From the NCBI GenBank assembly GCA_019694455.1, contig JAIBBY010000037.1, positions 1 to 50,355 of the forward strand: a stretch of 50,355 bases of DNA, written 5' to 3'. The position numbers were made by a program, and so were the translations under genes. The notes under the pieces were generated by a model, which made no database searches, was not told the DNA's origin, and worked only from the letters and a program-made list of their open reading frames with translations. This DNA is from Pirellulales bacterium. GTDB lineage: Bacteria; Planctomycetota; Planctomycetia; Pirellulales; JAEUIK01. Below, piece after piece: positions 17,748-26,453 of the stretch. The number at the start of each line of letters is the position of its first letter. Position 1 is the stretch's first letter.

Positions 17748-18379
17748 GCCGAGAGACTCCCCTAAATAAGGACCAAGTTAAGCTCGGCCGGAGATTGGAG
17801 CATTCGATCCTGGCCAGCTTGCCGTTCGCTCACCTCGCGGGTATTGGCGAGCTTGGGCATCGTGTTGTGGTTAAGTAACAATCCGCCGCTGGTGTACGCT
17901 TCCGCGCTCCCCTCTTGAGAGCCTGCACCTAGTCCAGTCCAGGGCTAGCCGTTGCTTTCGGTTGCCGTCAACCGTTGGCAGCGACCTTGCGGCGGTCCGT
18001 ACACCGACACGCTTGGTCCGGCAGCTCTCCAACTACGCATTTACATCGGAACGGTCAGCTAAGGGCTTTAGGTAAAATGGGGCTGCCCCTTCCGTTTCGC
18101 CAAAGCCTGCCTTGAATTCCTGTTCGGCCGTCAATGCCCGCAAAGGACAGTGAAATTGGCGCGAACGAGCGCGCAGAATGCGCCCCTGAAATGCGACGTG
18201 CCCTACAATCGCTACAGTCGGATTATTGGCTGCTTGCCGGAGAAGAAAGCCGCGCGTCGGTTGCCACGCGCCGCGAGCGCTGAGTCGCTACCGCGACTCG
18301 CCAAATCATGCTGGATCTGGCGATGCGATCAAATTAGGTCCGGAATTCTACGCAGCCCGGCGCATAACTTCCCGGACTA
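17748..18379. other. Long non-coding gap between csrA and flagellin; likely flagellin leader
   Basis: No convincing gene is seen in 632 bases. The flagellin side probably holds its promoter and a long 5' leader. On the minus strand the leader contains GGA elements suited to CsrA: CAGGAT at about 17806-17812 and the ribosome site GGGGAG at 17757-17762. A sigma-28-like candidate is listed separately. The short plus-strand frame at 18150-18383 has no recognisable features. Confidence 0.5.
18043..18070 (-). promoter_or_regulatory. Sigma-28-like promoter candidate for flagellin
   Basis: On the minus strand TAAAGCCC is followed after 12 bases by TCCGATGT. The flagellar sigma-28 consensus is TAAAGTTT-N11-GCCGATAA, so TAAAG and CCGAT match, with one extra base of spacing. 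It would give a leader of close to 290 bases. No better site was found nearer the gene, but the match is partial. Confidence 0.3.
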
Positions 18380-18631
18380 CTAACCCTTGGAACCGGGCCG
18401 CGTGCGGCGCATCGGCGTATTGCCGATCTCGCGAGCGTCTTCCGGCTCTAATCGGCTGGCGCGCAGATTCTCGCGCTGGATGGCCTCGTAGACTTCCTGG
18501 CGATGTACCGGCACCTCGGACGGGGCATTGATGCCCAGCCGCACTTTGTCGCCTCGGATATCCACCACGGTGATAACGATGTTGTCACCGATCATGATGC
18601 TTTCGTCGCGTTGTCTCGACAAGACAAGCAT
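18380..18631 (-). CDS. csrA: Carbon storage regulator CsrA
   Basis: The first 60 residues are textbook CsrA: MLVLSRQRDESIMIG, then I.V.V.DI.GDKVRLGI.AP, then VPVHRQEVYEAIQ. Leu4 and Arg44, central to RNA binding, are present. The tail of about 20 residues beyond the usual 61 is basic and poorly conserved in appearance. CsrA dimers bind GGA motifs in mRNA leaders and block translation. AAGGAG lies six bases before the ATG. Its place directly between fliW and flagellin points to flagellin as a main target. Confidence 0.95.
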   Translation of the reverse strand: MLVLSRQRDESIMIGDNIVITVVDIRGDKVRLGINAPSEVPVHRQEVYEAIQRENLRASRLEPEDAREIGNTPMRRTRPGSKG

Positions 18632-18687
18632 CGTCGGCTCCTTCTATATGCTGGAAAGTATGTACTATTGGCTGGATTAAGAATGAT

Positions 18688-19128
18688 TTACGCGGTTTTG
18701 CGCAGCGCCGGTTGCGCGGTAGGCAACACAAAGCGAACCGGAACATCGGCATTGTTGATCGTTTGGCGTCCCAGGCGCTGGCCGAGATGAATCACCAGCG
18801 GCGCCTTCAGGTTGAGGGTGATTCCCCCCTCGTGCTTGCTGACGATGACAAGCACCTGGGCGGCCTTTGGATCTGCTAACGCCATGCGTTGGGCCTCGGA
18901 ACGCGGGATACGCAACTGATAGCCCGCGACGAAGCGGCGAGGACTGACGACCGCGAGGGCAACATCGGGGCGCGAGGTGCATTGCAGCCAGCCGATAGCC
19001 TCGTTTTCGGCGTCGGCCAAGAGCACCCAATGGCGGCATTCTGGCAATCCGAATAGCCCCTCCGGAAAGCGGAGAATGTCCTCTGGTTGGACGTCAACCT
19101 GTCCAAAGCGGGAGGTGCGAATCAACAT
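18688..19128 (-). CDS. fliW: Flagellar assembly factor FliW
   Basis: The ATG at 19128 (MLIRTSRFGQVDV) is chosen because it gives the family's 146-residue length and has GGAAGG upstream; the frame runs open 57 codons further. Typical FliW elements are visible: I.F..GL.GL......L, the F....P......V strand pairs, and a final P-V-R-F-V-L. FliW binds both flagellin and CsrA; when flagellin is exported, free FliW sequesters CsrA and flagellin translation resumes. It is 56 bases upstream of csrA. The 252 bases upstream of it, towards flgL, show no gene. Confidence 0.93.
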   Translation of the reverse strand: MLIRTSRFGQVDVQPEDILRFPEGLFGLPECRHWVLLADAENEAIGWLQCTSRPDVALAVVSPRRFVAGYQLRIPRSEAQRMALADPKAAQVLVIVSKHEGGITLNLKAPLVIHLGQRLGRQTINNADVPVRFVLPTAQPALRKTA

Positions 19129-19380
19129 CGTGTCAGGCCTACCTTCCGTGGAACTGCCTGTAAATTGCGCCAACTCGCCAAAATCGGCGGTTGGCTCGAA
19201 CTCGGGCAGCAGTTCGGAACTGGATCGCAGCAACGCGGCGGCGAAAAATGCTGGCGCGCATAGACAGCATCGGCGCAGGCCGTTGGCCATCCGCAACAAA
19301 ATCGACAGGGGGAAAGACGTGCGAATTATGCGCGTCGTACGGGGAGAGGCGGCGCAGCAGCGTCTCAGGCGGCGGGCCGG

Positions 19381-22026
19381 TTACAAATAATCGAGCAACG
19401 ACAGCTTGAAGGTTTGCGCGGTGGTTTGCAGGGCCGCTTGGAGGGCCGCCTGCCTGGCCGCTAGTTCTGATACAACCGTGGTGAAATCCGCGTCGATATC
19501 GTTGGACCGCGCCTGTTTCAATTCCGTATCTTCTGATTCTAGGCGTTGCTTCAACATGTCCAACGCTTGCTGCCGGGCGCCGGAATCGGCCCGGGCGAAA
19601 TTGATCTTGAACGCCGAGTCGTCCAAGAGCTCAATGCCGCGCTGTATGCCGGCGGAGTCGTTATTATTGAGCGCGGCGCGCAAGCGCAGCAGCGCGTTGA
19701 ACACGCCAGATACTTCTTGCGGATTGACGTCTCGCCCGGTGAGCGTTTGTGCCGTGCCGCCGCTGAGGTTGGCGGTTGGGGCAAGCGTGTATACGCCATT
19801 TCCGTTGTTCGGAGCGCCATCGGCCGGCGCCAGCGCGCCGCTAAATACCAGGCTGGTCGTCGCATCGGAATTGACCAGATTGACCAGCGCGTTGGCGGTA
19901 GTGGCCCCTGATGTGATGTCGAACACCAGCGTGCCGGCGACGGCGTTGTAGGTGACCGTTTCGTTGCCGACTCCCAGACCGGTGTCAACAAACGAGATTG
20001 CGACCCCATTTAACTGCGTGCCTGGGTCAATCCCTGAGATGACAATGTCGTTATTGGCTCCAATGGCATTGAGCGTCGCCGAAGCGACAGCGGGACTATT
20101 GGCTGGCGCGCTGCCGTTGGCGGCAACCGGTATCAACCCGAGGTCCTCTGCGGCCTGACTTTGAGGCACGCGCAATACCCGCAGTTCGCCGGCTCCGGTC
20201 GGATCGTCGTTGACGAGTTCGATGCCATTGCCAGTCTGGGCCAAACGCGCGACCACTCTGGTGGTCGGGTTGAGATTGTTGGGATGATTGTTGATCAAAT
20301 CCAATACGTCGCCAACACTTTGCGCGCCGTCAAGATCCAACTCGAGTCGCGTCCCGTCGCGTCTCTCAATCACCATGTCGGTCCCCGCGGTGGTTTGCAC
20401 GCCCCGACCGTGATTGAGCGAGTTGAGTTGTGTGGCCGCAGTGAAGCTGCGAATCCCCAAATGCGTCGCTGTTTGGCCACCATTCTCGCCGATCTGAAAA
20501 TTCTGGCCACTGATCTTGCTGAGGACGTTGATCCCGTTGCCGCTGGAGTTGATCTCGGCCGCAAGGCCTGATCCGGCGCCGTTGAACGCGTTCAACAGAT
20601 CTTCAATGGTCTCCGCGCCCGACAGATCGATGACGGTGGTCGATCCACCATTGGTGACCGATAGGCCTGCTGCGAGATCAAGTTCAATTCCACTTCCCCC
20701 GGCAGTGCTGCCGGCGGCAAGCGGATCGAAAACGGTGGCTTGCACGTATCCGGAGCCGTCGTTTTCGAGTTCGTGCGCATCGAGCGTCGCGTTGAACGTC
20801 CCATCGGCGTTGATGGCGCTGATGATTTGATTGGCGGTGGAGACGCCGCTTTCGATGGTGACGGTGAGCGTATTCGTGCCGCTGTTGTAGGCGACCGATT
20901 CATTGCCGGCGACACCCAATCCGCCATCGACCAATGTAATGTTTGCGTTGTTGAATTGAGCGCCGCGATTGGCCGCGGTGACAACGAGATTGTTGTTGGC
21001 GCCGCCAGGCGCAATGAACGCGCGAGCCCGCGAACCCAAGATGTCGTCCAGGCGCGTCGTGAGCGTGACGCGAGGATCGAGGTCGCCGCCGATGACGGGG
21101 GCCACTCCGGCCGGGATCGTTCGTAGGATGCCGAGGTCCTTGGCGGTCGAACCGTCGCCAATGTCTTGAACCAGAAGGTTGCCTCCGCCCGCGGAGTCGA
21201 TTTGAAGATTGAGCCCGGTCGCGGTGATGTCGACGCGAATAGCGCGCGCGAGCGGGGCGCCGGCTTCGAGCTTGTCGACCACATCGCCAATTGTGCTTGC
21301 GCGGCTCAGGTCGACGAGACTGGTGTTGGCGCCATCGGAGATGGAGATGCTGCCTAGTCGAACGCCGACGCCGCCGTGAAGATCGGATAGTTTCGTGTCG
21401 CGTGACAGCGCGCGATTGAAATCGGCGGCGCCCACAACCTGGCTAGTCATGCCGCCGAACGCCTGGTCTCCGGTTAAGTTTGTTTCGAAGAGCAGGTTGA
21501 CATCGCCGTAGCTCTCTAAGTTCGTGGCGTTTCCGTTGTACCGCACCGAGTCGTTGACGCGCTCGAAGGGAAGCTGCGCTGTTTGCGAGCCGGCGAACAA
21601 ATAGCGTCCGTTGACTTGTTGATTGCCGGAATCGATCAGTTCTTGAATGGCGTTGTCGATTTCGAGGCCGACCGCCAGACGCTGTGTGTCGCTGCTTGAA
21701 CTGCCGACGACCGCCAGGGCGCTGGCGCGAATTTCAGCCAGCAAGTTCGCTGAATTGCTGAGCGCGGTGTCGGTGGTCTTGAGATACAGTTCGTTGGCCG
21801 TGATATTTTTGCGAACTTGGTCTTTGCGCTCCAATAGCCGTTGAATGCTCATGGCGCGTAGGGCCGCCGGCGCGTCCTGACTTGCGACCGTGATGCGCTT
21901 GCCGGTACTGAGCTGATCTTGCAGTCGCAGCAGATCGAGTTGATCGGACTGCAATTGGGTTTGCAATCGTTGCCGAGCCAGGATATCGCTGACCCGAGTG
22001 GTGGGGATAGGTACGATCGCGCCCAT
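19381..22026 (-). CDS. flgL: Hook-filament junction protein FlgL, greatly enlarged
   Basis: At 881 residues it is two to three times the usual FlgL. The N-terminal 160 residues are typical (the S.......L...Q.QLSTGKRI helix, later GRYLFAG), as are the C-terminal helices (about 760-881, ending in FKLSLLDYL). Between them are three Flagellin_IN-like units (about 225-278, 455-505, 546-608) and two copies of the module shared with FliD and flagellin (346-429 and 659-747). FlgL forms the second ring of the junction between hook and filament. It follows flgK by 31 bases, the standard order. Confidence 0.92.
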   Translation of the reverse strand: MGAIVPIPTTRVSDILARQRLQTQLQSDQLDLLRLQDQLSTGKRITVASQDAPAALRAMSIQRLLERKDQVRKNITANELYLKTTDTALSNSANLLAEIRASALAVVGSSSSDTQRLAVGLEIDNAIQELIDSGNQQVNGRYLFAGSQTAQLPFERVNDSVRYNGNATNLESYGDVNLLFETNLTGDQAFGGMTSQVVGAADFNRALSRDTKLSDLHGGVGVRLGSISISDGANTSLVDLSRASTIGDVVDKLEAGAPLARAIRVDITATGLNLQIDSAGGGNLLVQDIGDGSTAKDLGILRTIPAGVAPVIGGDLDPRVTLTTRLDDILGSRARAFIAPGGANNNLVVTAANRGAQFNNANITLVDGGLGVAGNESVAYNSGTNTLTVTIESGVSTANQIISAINADGTFNATLDAHELENDGSGYVQATVFDPLAAGSTAGGSGIELDLAAGLSVTNGGSTTVIDLSGAETIEDLLNAFNGAGSGLAAEINSSGNGINVLSKISGQNFQIGENGGQTATHLGIRSFTAATQLNSLNHGRGVQTTAGTDMVIERRDGTRLELDLDGAQSVGDVLDLINNHPNNLNPTTRVVARLAQTGNGIELVNDDPTGAGELRVLRVPQSQAAEDLGLIPVAANGSAPANSPAVASATLNAIGANNDIVISGIDPGTQLNGVAISFVDTGLGVGNETVTYNAVAGTLVFDITSGATTANALVNLVNSDATTSLVFSGALAPADGAPNNGNGVYTLAPTANLSGGTAQTLTGRDVNPQEVSGVFNALLRLRAALNNNDSAGIQRGIELLDDSAFKINFARADSGARQQALDMLKQRLESEDTELKQARSNDIDADFTTVVSELAARQAALQAALQTTAQTFKLSLLDYL
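19786..20991 (-). repeat. Two copies of the shared axial-protein module inside flgL
   Basis: Copies lie at about 20740-20991 and 19786-20052. Both read N..V(V/I), G.Q(F/L)N, then (I/L).(F/L)VD.GLGV, GNE(S/T)V.YN, TL...I.SG.(S/T)TAN. They are separated by about 230 residues containing two Flagellin_IN-like units, so the duplication is not a simple tandem. Confidence 0.8.
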
Positions 22027-22057
22027 GACTGATCCGTGTGTGCTTTCTTATCCGGCG

Positions 22058-23755
22058 CTAGAGATTGACCAATATTCCGAGCAACTCATTGAGCGTGGCG
22101 ATGTATTTGGCCGACGTTTGAAACACTCGCTGATAGGCCAGCATATTGACGGCCTCGTCGTCGAGGCTGACGCCGCTGACGGCGTTTTTGTGGCCGACGA
22201 GCGTTTGCTCGAAGACACGAAAGCCATCGGCGTCGGCCTTGGCCACGCTGGAGGCCTGCGTTAGATCGCCGGCCAACTTGTCGTAGAGGTCGGCGAGCGT
22301 GGAGTTGTTCTTCGACTCCAATGGACGATCGAGGAACGCCGCCAGTTTGGTGGCGTTGTCGGTGTCTGAGCCGATTCCCTTGGTGCTCGCCGCAAATCGC
22401 GCCGGATCGTCAAGCACTCCTTGGTCGACACCAAGGCTTATTGCCGAATTGCCAGTGAAGTACACATTGACTCCCAGCGCCGCCAGCGCGCCGCTGGTGT
22501 CGTCGGCGAAGGCGAATTCCTGGTTGCTGGCGTTGCTGACGATCTTCAACCGCTTGTCCGCGGTTAACGAGGCGGACAAGCCGTTGATGCCATTGATCTG
22601 CGCAACCAGATCGGTCAACGAGGTGTCGTCGTCAAGGCCGTTCAGTTTGACTTGAATGTCGGTCGTTTGCGTAATCTTCGTTTGGCGATTGTAAACCTTC
22701 ACCTGAAATGAACCGTTGACCGGTGTGAAGCTCAGCCCGGCGGCGTCCAATGGAGCATCTGTATTGGCGACGTGATTGTTGGACGTCAGTTCGCTGAATC
22801 CCTTCAGGCCTTGCCCCGAGGAATAAACACGATTGAACTCGAAGGCCAAGGTATGGGCAAAATCGTCGAGTTGATCGAGAAATCCGCCAATGATTTGGTC
22901 GCGCGACTCGATGAGCCCGGACAATTCGCCACCGCTGGCGTCGATGGGGGCCTTGGAATCGGCGAACTGCAGATTTGAGATGGTCAGGCCACGGTCGGTC
23001 GACTGGGCCACCTCCACCTTGCGACTGAGGGCTTCGAACACCAGGTAACTACCGCCGTTGTAGACGTTCACGGCGCCGCTGTTCTGCTCGTCGACGCGAA
23101 TATCTATCAATTCGGAGAGCGACGTGAGCGCTTTATAACGCTGATCGCGGAGCCCGACCGCATCGCTTTTTGAACTGTCGCCCGCTTCGGCCTGCGTGAT
23201 CCGTTGATTGAGCGAGCGAACTTCCTCCACGAGACGATTGATGTCGTCTGACATCTTGGTGACGCGATCGTTCATGTCAGAACGATTTTGTCGGGCGCGC
23301 GTCGAGAGCGAGCTGATGTCTTGCGCCAATGTTTGGCCTTTGAGAGCCGCTAGATTACGAGCCGCGACGCTTTCTGGCTGATTGAGGACTTGGGCAATGC
23401 TGGAAAAGAAGTTATTGAGCGAAGTGCTGAGGTTGTTGTCTCCCAAGGCGTTCACCATCGCCTCGAGTTGCTGGTAGGATTGCTCCTTGACCTCGCCACG
23501 CGCGCGATCGGAAGTGGAATTGCGCAGGCGCTGTTCGAGAAACAGGTCGATTTTTTGTTTGACGCTGACGACCTGAACACCCAGGCCGAGGAGCAAGCCG
23601 CCATATTGTTGAGTCGCTGCTGGCGCCAGCTTGACTTCTTCGCGGATGTACCCTGGCGTGTTGGCGTTGGCGATGTTCTGGCCAACGACTTGGAGGCCAA
23701 TTTGTTGCGCTTTAAGCGCGTTGTTGGCCAACTGGATGGAGCTGAATAACGACAT
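22058..23755 (-). CDS. flgK: Hook-filament junction protein FlgK
   Basis: This 565-residue protein has the FlgK/FlgE-type N-terminus (SLFSSIQLANNALKAQQIGL, then GQNIANANTPGY) and the C-terminal partner (VSLDDEAVNMLAYQRVFQTSAKYIATLNEL). These two parts form the D0 coiled pair. A long helical region follows the N-terminus, and one Flagellin_IN-like segment lies near residues 365-425. Unlike FlgL and FliD it does not carry the shared module and is of normal length. It forms the first junction ring on the hook and sits between flgN (its chaperone) and flgL. Confidence 0.95.
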   Translation of the reverse strand: MSLFSSIQLANNALKAQQIGLQVVGQNIANANTPGYIREEVKLAPAATQQYGGLLLGLGVQVVSVKQKIDLFLEQRLRNSTSDRARGEVKEQSYQQLEAMVNALGDNNLSTSLNNFFSSIAQVLNQPESVAARNLAALKGQTLAQDISSLSTRARQNRSDMNDRVTKMSDDINRLVEEVRSLNQRITQAEAGDSSKSDAVGLRDQRYKALTSLSELIDIRVDEQNSGAVNVYNGGSYLVFEALSRKVEVAQSTDRGLTISNLQFADSKAPIDASGGELSGLIESRDQIIGGFLDQLDDFAHTLAFEFNRVYSSGQGLKGFSELTSNNHVANTDAPLDAAGLSFTPVNGSFQVKVYNRQTKITQTTDIQVKLNGLDDDTSLTDLVAQINGINGLSASLTADKRLKIVSNASNQEFAFADDTSGALAALGVNVYFTGNSAISLGVDQGVLDDPARFAASTKGIGSDTDNATKLAAFLDRPLESKNNSTLADLYDKLAGDLTQASSVAKADADGFRVFEQTLVGHKNAVSGVSLDDEAVNMLAYQRVFQTSAKYIATLNELLGILVNL

Positions 23756-23795
23756 AGGTCAGCCTGCCTGGGAGTCGCGAAATTGCGCCGATTGG

Positions 23796-24293
23796 CTAGG
23801 CCGCCTGGTCTACGAACGAGCCAGACGCCGCGGAAGCCGACTCCTTTCCATATGTCGGCTGAAGCTTGCCACCAGTGGCGATAATCTCCAAGAGCTGAGA
23901 CAGATGCAGTATCGTGCGCTGGACAACCACCCAATTGGCTAGCGATTGATGTGCTAGCAAGCGGGCGCGAAGCGTCGCTTCGCGGGTTTCTTGCACCAGT
24001 GGTTGCCGATCGCCGCGCGGCAGGGAGGCGACCAGCGACCGCAGGCTCTCAGCCGGCAATCCGCGCTGCGCGGCGCCCGCCAAAATCGCTAAGCGGCGCT
24101 GCTGGCAGGCGGCCAACCGCTCGCTTAGTTCATGCTCGCGCGGGGCCAGGGCGGCGATGCCGGGCACGTCGAACTCCGCGAGACAGCGGCGCTTTTCCGC
24201 GAGGACATCGAGCAGTTCTTGTTGCGCTGTCGAGAGATCGCGCAGCAATTGACCCAGTTCTGATTCCCACGTTGCGTTCATCGCGCGTTCCAT
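23796..24293 (-). CDS. flgN: FlgN-type chaperone for FlgK/FlgL
   Basis: This protein of about 165 residues is nearly all helix with heptad-like leucines (LGQLLRDLSTAQQELLDVLAEKR), then a second helix pair, as in FlgN. Sequence identity within this family is low, so the call leans on size, helix content and position immediately before flgK. FlgN keeps FlgK and FlgL soluble before export. Either the ATG at 24293 or the one at 24281, which has GGA seven bases ahead, may be the start. Confidence 0.75.
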   Translation of the reverse strand: MERAMNATWESELGQLLRDLSTAQQELLDVLAEKRRCLAEFDVPGIAALAPREHELSERLAACQQRRLAILAGAAQRGLPAESLRSLVASLPRGDRQPLVQETREATLRARLLAHQSLANWVVVQRTILHLSQLLEIIATGGKLQPTYGKESASAASGSFVDQAA

Positions 24294-24332
24294 GTTTTCT
24301 ATGCGAGCCGACCGAAAGACAGGTAGTGCCGA

Positions 24333-24641
24333 CTAGCCGCGTTGCAATTGAAACAGATCGAACATGGGCCCGGTGAACTCATGGGCCGTTGATTTGGTTA
24401 GGTCCTGCGCCAGAGTCTGATCGAGTTGATTGCGAAAGATCTCTTCCGCTTGACTGCCGTCAAAATAAGGCGTCTTGCCGTTCATGCTGCGCAGCGACTT
24501 GAGCATTTGGCCGTAGAAGGTTTCGCCGACGAACGAGTCGAACGCTTTGCGGACTTCGGAGTCGTCTGCATTGGGCTTGGAGAGCGCGCCGAACGGTTGC
24601 GACGCCGGCTGCGATCCGATCATGGTGGCTCGAATGTCCAT
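24333..24641 (-). CDS. flgJ: Rod-binding protein, FlgJ N-terminal domain only
   Basis: The 102 residues match the rod-binding part of FlgJ: a helix with F..FV...FYGQMLKSLR, a Y.DGSQAEEIFRNQLDQTLA segment and a final helix. The C-terminal muramidase domain of the enterobacterial protein is absent, as in many other phyla; a separate enzyme must open the wall. AGGAG lies seven bases before the ATG. It sits between flgI and flgN in the same unit. Confidence 0.85.
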   Translation of the reverse strand: MDIRATMIGSQPASQPFGALSKPNADDSEVRKAFDSFVGETFYGQMLKSLRSMNGKTPYFDGSQAEEIFRNQLDQTLAQDLTKSTAHEFTGPMFDLFQLQRG

Positions 24642-24668
24642 ACGAGTTCTCCTAACAATCGCCGCGAG

Positions 24669-25733
24669 TTATTCGATAATCAGTCGAGCGTGCAGCTTAC
24701 CGCTGCGCTCCAGACCTTTGATGATGTCGATGATGTCGTCGGTAGGCACTTTGACCGCGTTGAGCGCCTCGACGAGCGACTTCAGTTCGGCGGTCTGCTC
24801 GCTGGCAGGATTCACCGCGACAAACATCTCGTCGGGCAGTTCGTAGCCTGCCTCCACGACAATGTTGCGATGCGAGACGACCACCGACCCGATCTTCACG
24901 CTGCCGTCGATGACAATGCTGCCGGTTCGCTCGTTGATGACCACGCGGCTTTGGGGAACGATCTCGGCCTCGAGCAGCACTTCGAGCCCCATGACCTCGC
25001 CGATGAAGTCGACCGGGTCCTCTTGGTTCTGCGGCGGAATCAGCACCTTAACATTGCCTTGATTCAGGGCCTGCGCGATCGCCTTTCCGCCGGTTTGCAG
25101 ATCGAAATGCTCGTTGATGCGCTGGCCGATCATTTGCGCGATTTGAAAATCGGCGTGGTTCTGCCCCAGCACGAGTGTAATGGCGCCGTCTTGCTGATAG
25201 GCGTTAAAGAAGTCTTCTTCGAGCCGGCAACCCTGGTGAATTCGGCCCGTGGCGCCAAAGCGCGGATTGTCGAGTTCGATGGCTCCGGACGCAAAACCAT
25301 AGATGCGGGTGTTCTCGACCACTGGTCCGGTAAGCGGCGTCAAGAACAGTCGGCCGCCAGCCAACGTCTTGGCGGAGCCGATTGAGCTGACCTGGCAATC
25401 CAAGAGTTCGCCTTCGCGTGCGCCGGCCCCAGGCACTGTCGCGGTGACCATGACAATGGCCACATTGCGGGCGTCTTTCAATTCCAGCGCGCCGCCACGG
25501 CCGACAGGATTGCCCATCAATTGCAGCGCGGTGGCTAGGCTGCGGATCGCGGGCAGAAAGGCGCCGCCATCGCCAGTGCCGTTGAGTCCGACGACCAGAC
25601 CCAGCCCTTGCAAGGTATTTTCTTCCTGGCCCTTGATGTGACAAATGTTCTTGAGACGCGTGCCGGCATCGACCGACGGCGCGAAGGCCAAGGCTAAGGC
25701 GACAGTGACGATACCGATCCACCAACCACGCAT
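24669..25733 (-). CDS. flgI: Flagellar P-ring protein FlgI
   Basis: The ATG at 25733 is preferred because it directly begins a signal peptide (MRGWWIGIVTVALALAFAPSVDA) and GGAG lies nine bases ahead; an ATG three codons earlier overlaps that site. The mature protein shows FlgI hallmarks: the GLGLVVGLNGTGDGG segment, a SIGSAKTLAGG.L..TPL strand, and the end NAVKVPTDDIIDIIKGLERSGKLHARLIIE, shortened here to its pattern N-A-V-K...G-L-x-x-x-G-x-L-x-A-x-L. It forms the periplasmic ring around the rod at the peptidoglycan, implying a wall in this organism. It follows flgH closely. Confidence 0.95.
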   Translation of the reverse strand: MRGWWIGIVTVALALAFAPSVDAGTRLKNICHIKGQEENTLQGLGLVVGLNGTGDGGAFLPAIRSLATALQLMGNPVGRGGALELKDARNVAIVMVTATVPGAGAREGELLDCQVSSIGSAKTLAGGRLFLTPLTGPVVENTRIYGFASGAIELDNPRFGATGRIHQGCRLEEDFFNAYQQDGAITLVLGQNHADFQIAQMIGQRINEHFDLQTGGKAIAQALNQGNVKVLIPPQNQEDPVDFIGEVMGLEVLLEAEIVPQSRVVINERTGSIVIDGSVKIGSVVVSHRNIVVEAGYELPDEMFVAVNPASEQTAELKSLVEALNAVKVPTDDIIDIIKGLERSGKLHARLIIE

Positions 25734-25755
25734 GGGGGTCATCTCCGAGCAGCAA

Positions 25756-26451
25756 TTAGAACGGGCCAACGTTGTCGAGCCATCGCAGCAGCCAGCCGCG
25801 TTTGTAACCATCGCGCACGTGTCCGGTTTCTACTTTCTCAATGTTCAACTCGGCCACGTCCTCGCTGAGGATCGTGTTGTTCGGCAAGACGTCCTCGCGG
25901 CGGACGATGCCGCTCAAGCGCTGCTCATACGTGTCCTCGTTGTTTTCGATGCGGCGATGCGCCTCGAGCACCAGATTGCCGTTGGGGCGGATATCGACGA
26001 CCGTGGCGGCGATTTGGAATTTGACCGTGTCGCCGGAGTCCAACTGCACCTGAGTTTGCATCTGATTGTTAAGCTGCGCTTCGATGCTTGGCGTGCCCAA
26101 GCCCATCGGAGTGGGGGCGAGATTGCCGCCTTCGAACTGAATCCAACGCTGGAGAATGGCCGCCATGTTCGATCGTTTGCGTCGCTGCAAGTTGCCGCGG
26201 CTGAGGTGTTGCGTCTTGTAGTCGACAATGATCGTGACGATGTCGTTGATCTTGATTTCGCGGGGCGGCTCCAGCTTGACGTAGGTGAAGGAGGTGTTTT
26301 CCAACGTGAGTGGCTGCGCAGTGACCGTGCCCAACTTGTGCAAGCTGGAGGTTTGGCCAAAGGCCAAATCGGAGAGAGCCAACGTGGCGACGCCCGGGGC
26401 CGCCACCACCCACAATCGGCGTCGAATTTTCCGCACCAAATTGCGCGCCAT
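25756..26451 (-). CDS. flgH: Flagellar L-ring protein FlgH, without lipoprotein cysteine
   Basis: The 231 residues show the FlgH core: INDIVTIIVDYKTQ, a VQLDSGDTVKFQIAATVVD strand pair, NGNLVLEA and the end GIVRREDVLPNNTILSEDVA. FlgH forms the ring in the outer membrane. Most FlgH proteins are lipoproteins with a lipobox Cys. Here the N-terminus looks like a plain signal peptide (basic RKIRRR, then WVVAAPGVATLALSDLAFG) and the whole protein contains no cysteine, so lipid anchoring by that route is impossible. It starts two bases after flgA ends. Confidence 0.92.
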   Translation of the reverse strand: MARNLVRKIRRRLWVVAAPGVATLALSDLAFGQTSSLHKLGTVTAQPLTLENTSFTYVKLEPPREIKINDIVTIIVDYKTQHLSRGNLQRRKRSNMAAILQRWIQFEGGNLAPTPMGLGTPSIEAQLNNQMQTQVQLDSGDTVKFQIAATVVDIRPNGNLVLEAHRRIENNEDTYEQRLSGIVRREDVLPNNTILSEDVAELNIEKVETGHVRDGYKRGWLLRWLDNVGPF

Positions 26452-26453
26452 GA

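Noticed and set aside
16633..17765. Two long plus-strand frames opposite flagellin
   Set aside because: They mirror the Gly/Ala/Thr-rich repeats of flagellin and show no start site or family features.
18150..18383. A 77-codon plus-strand frame in the csrA-flagellin gap
   Set aside because: Its composition is arbitrary, it has no ribosome site and no domain, and it runs into the csrA end.
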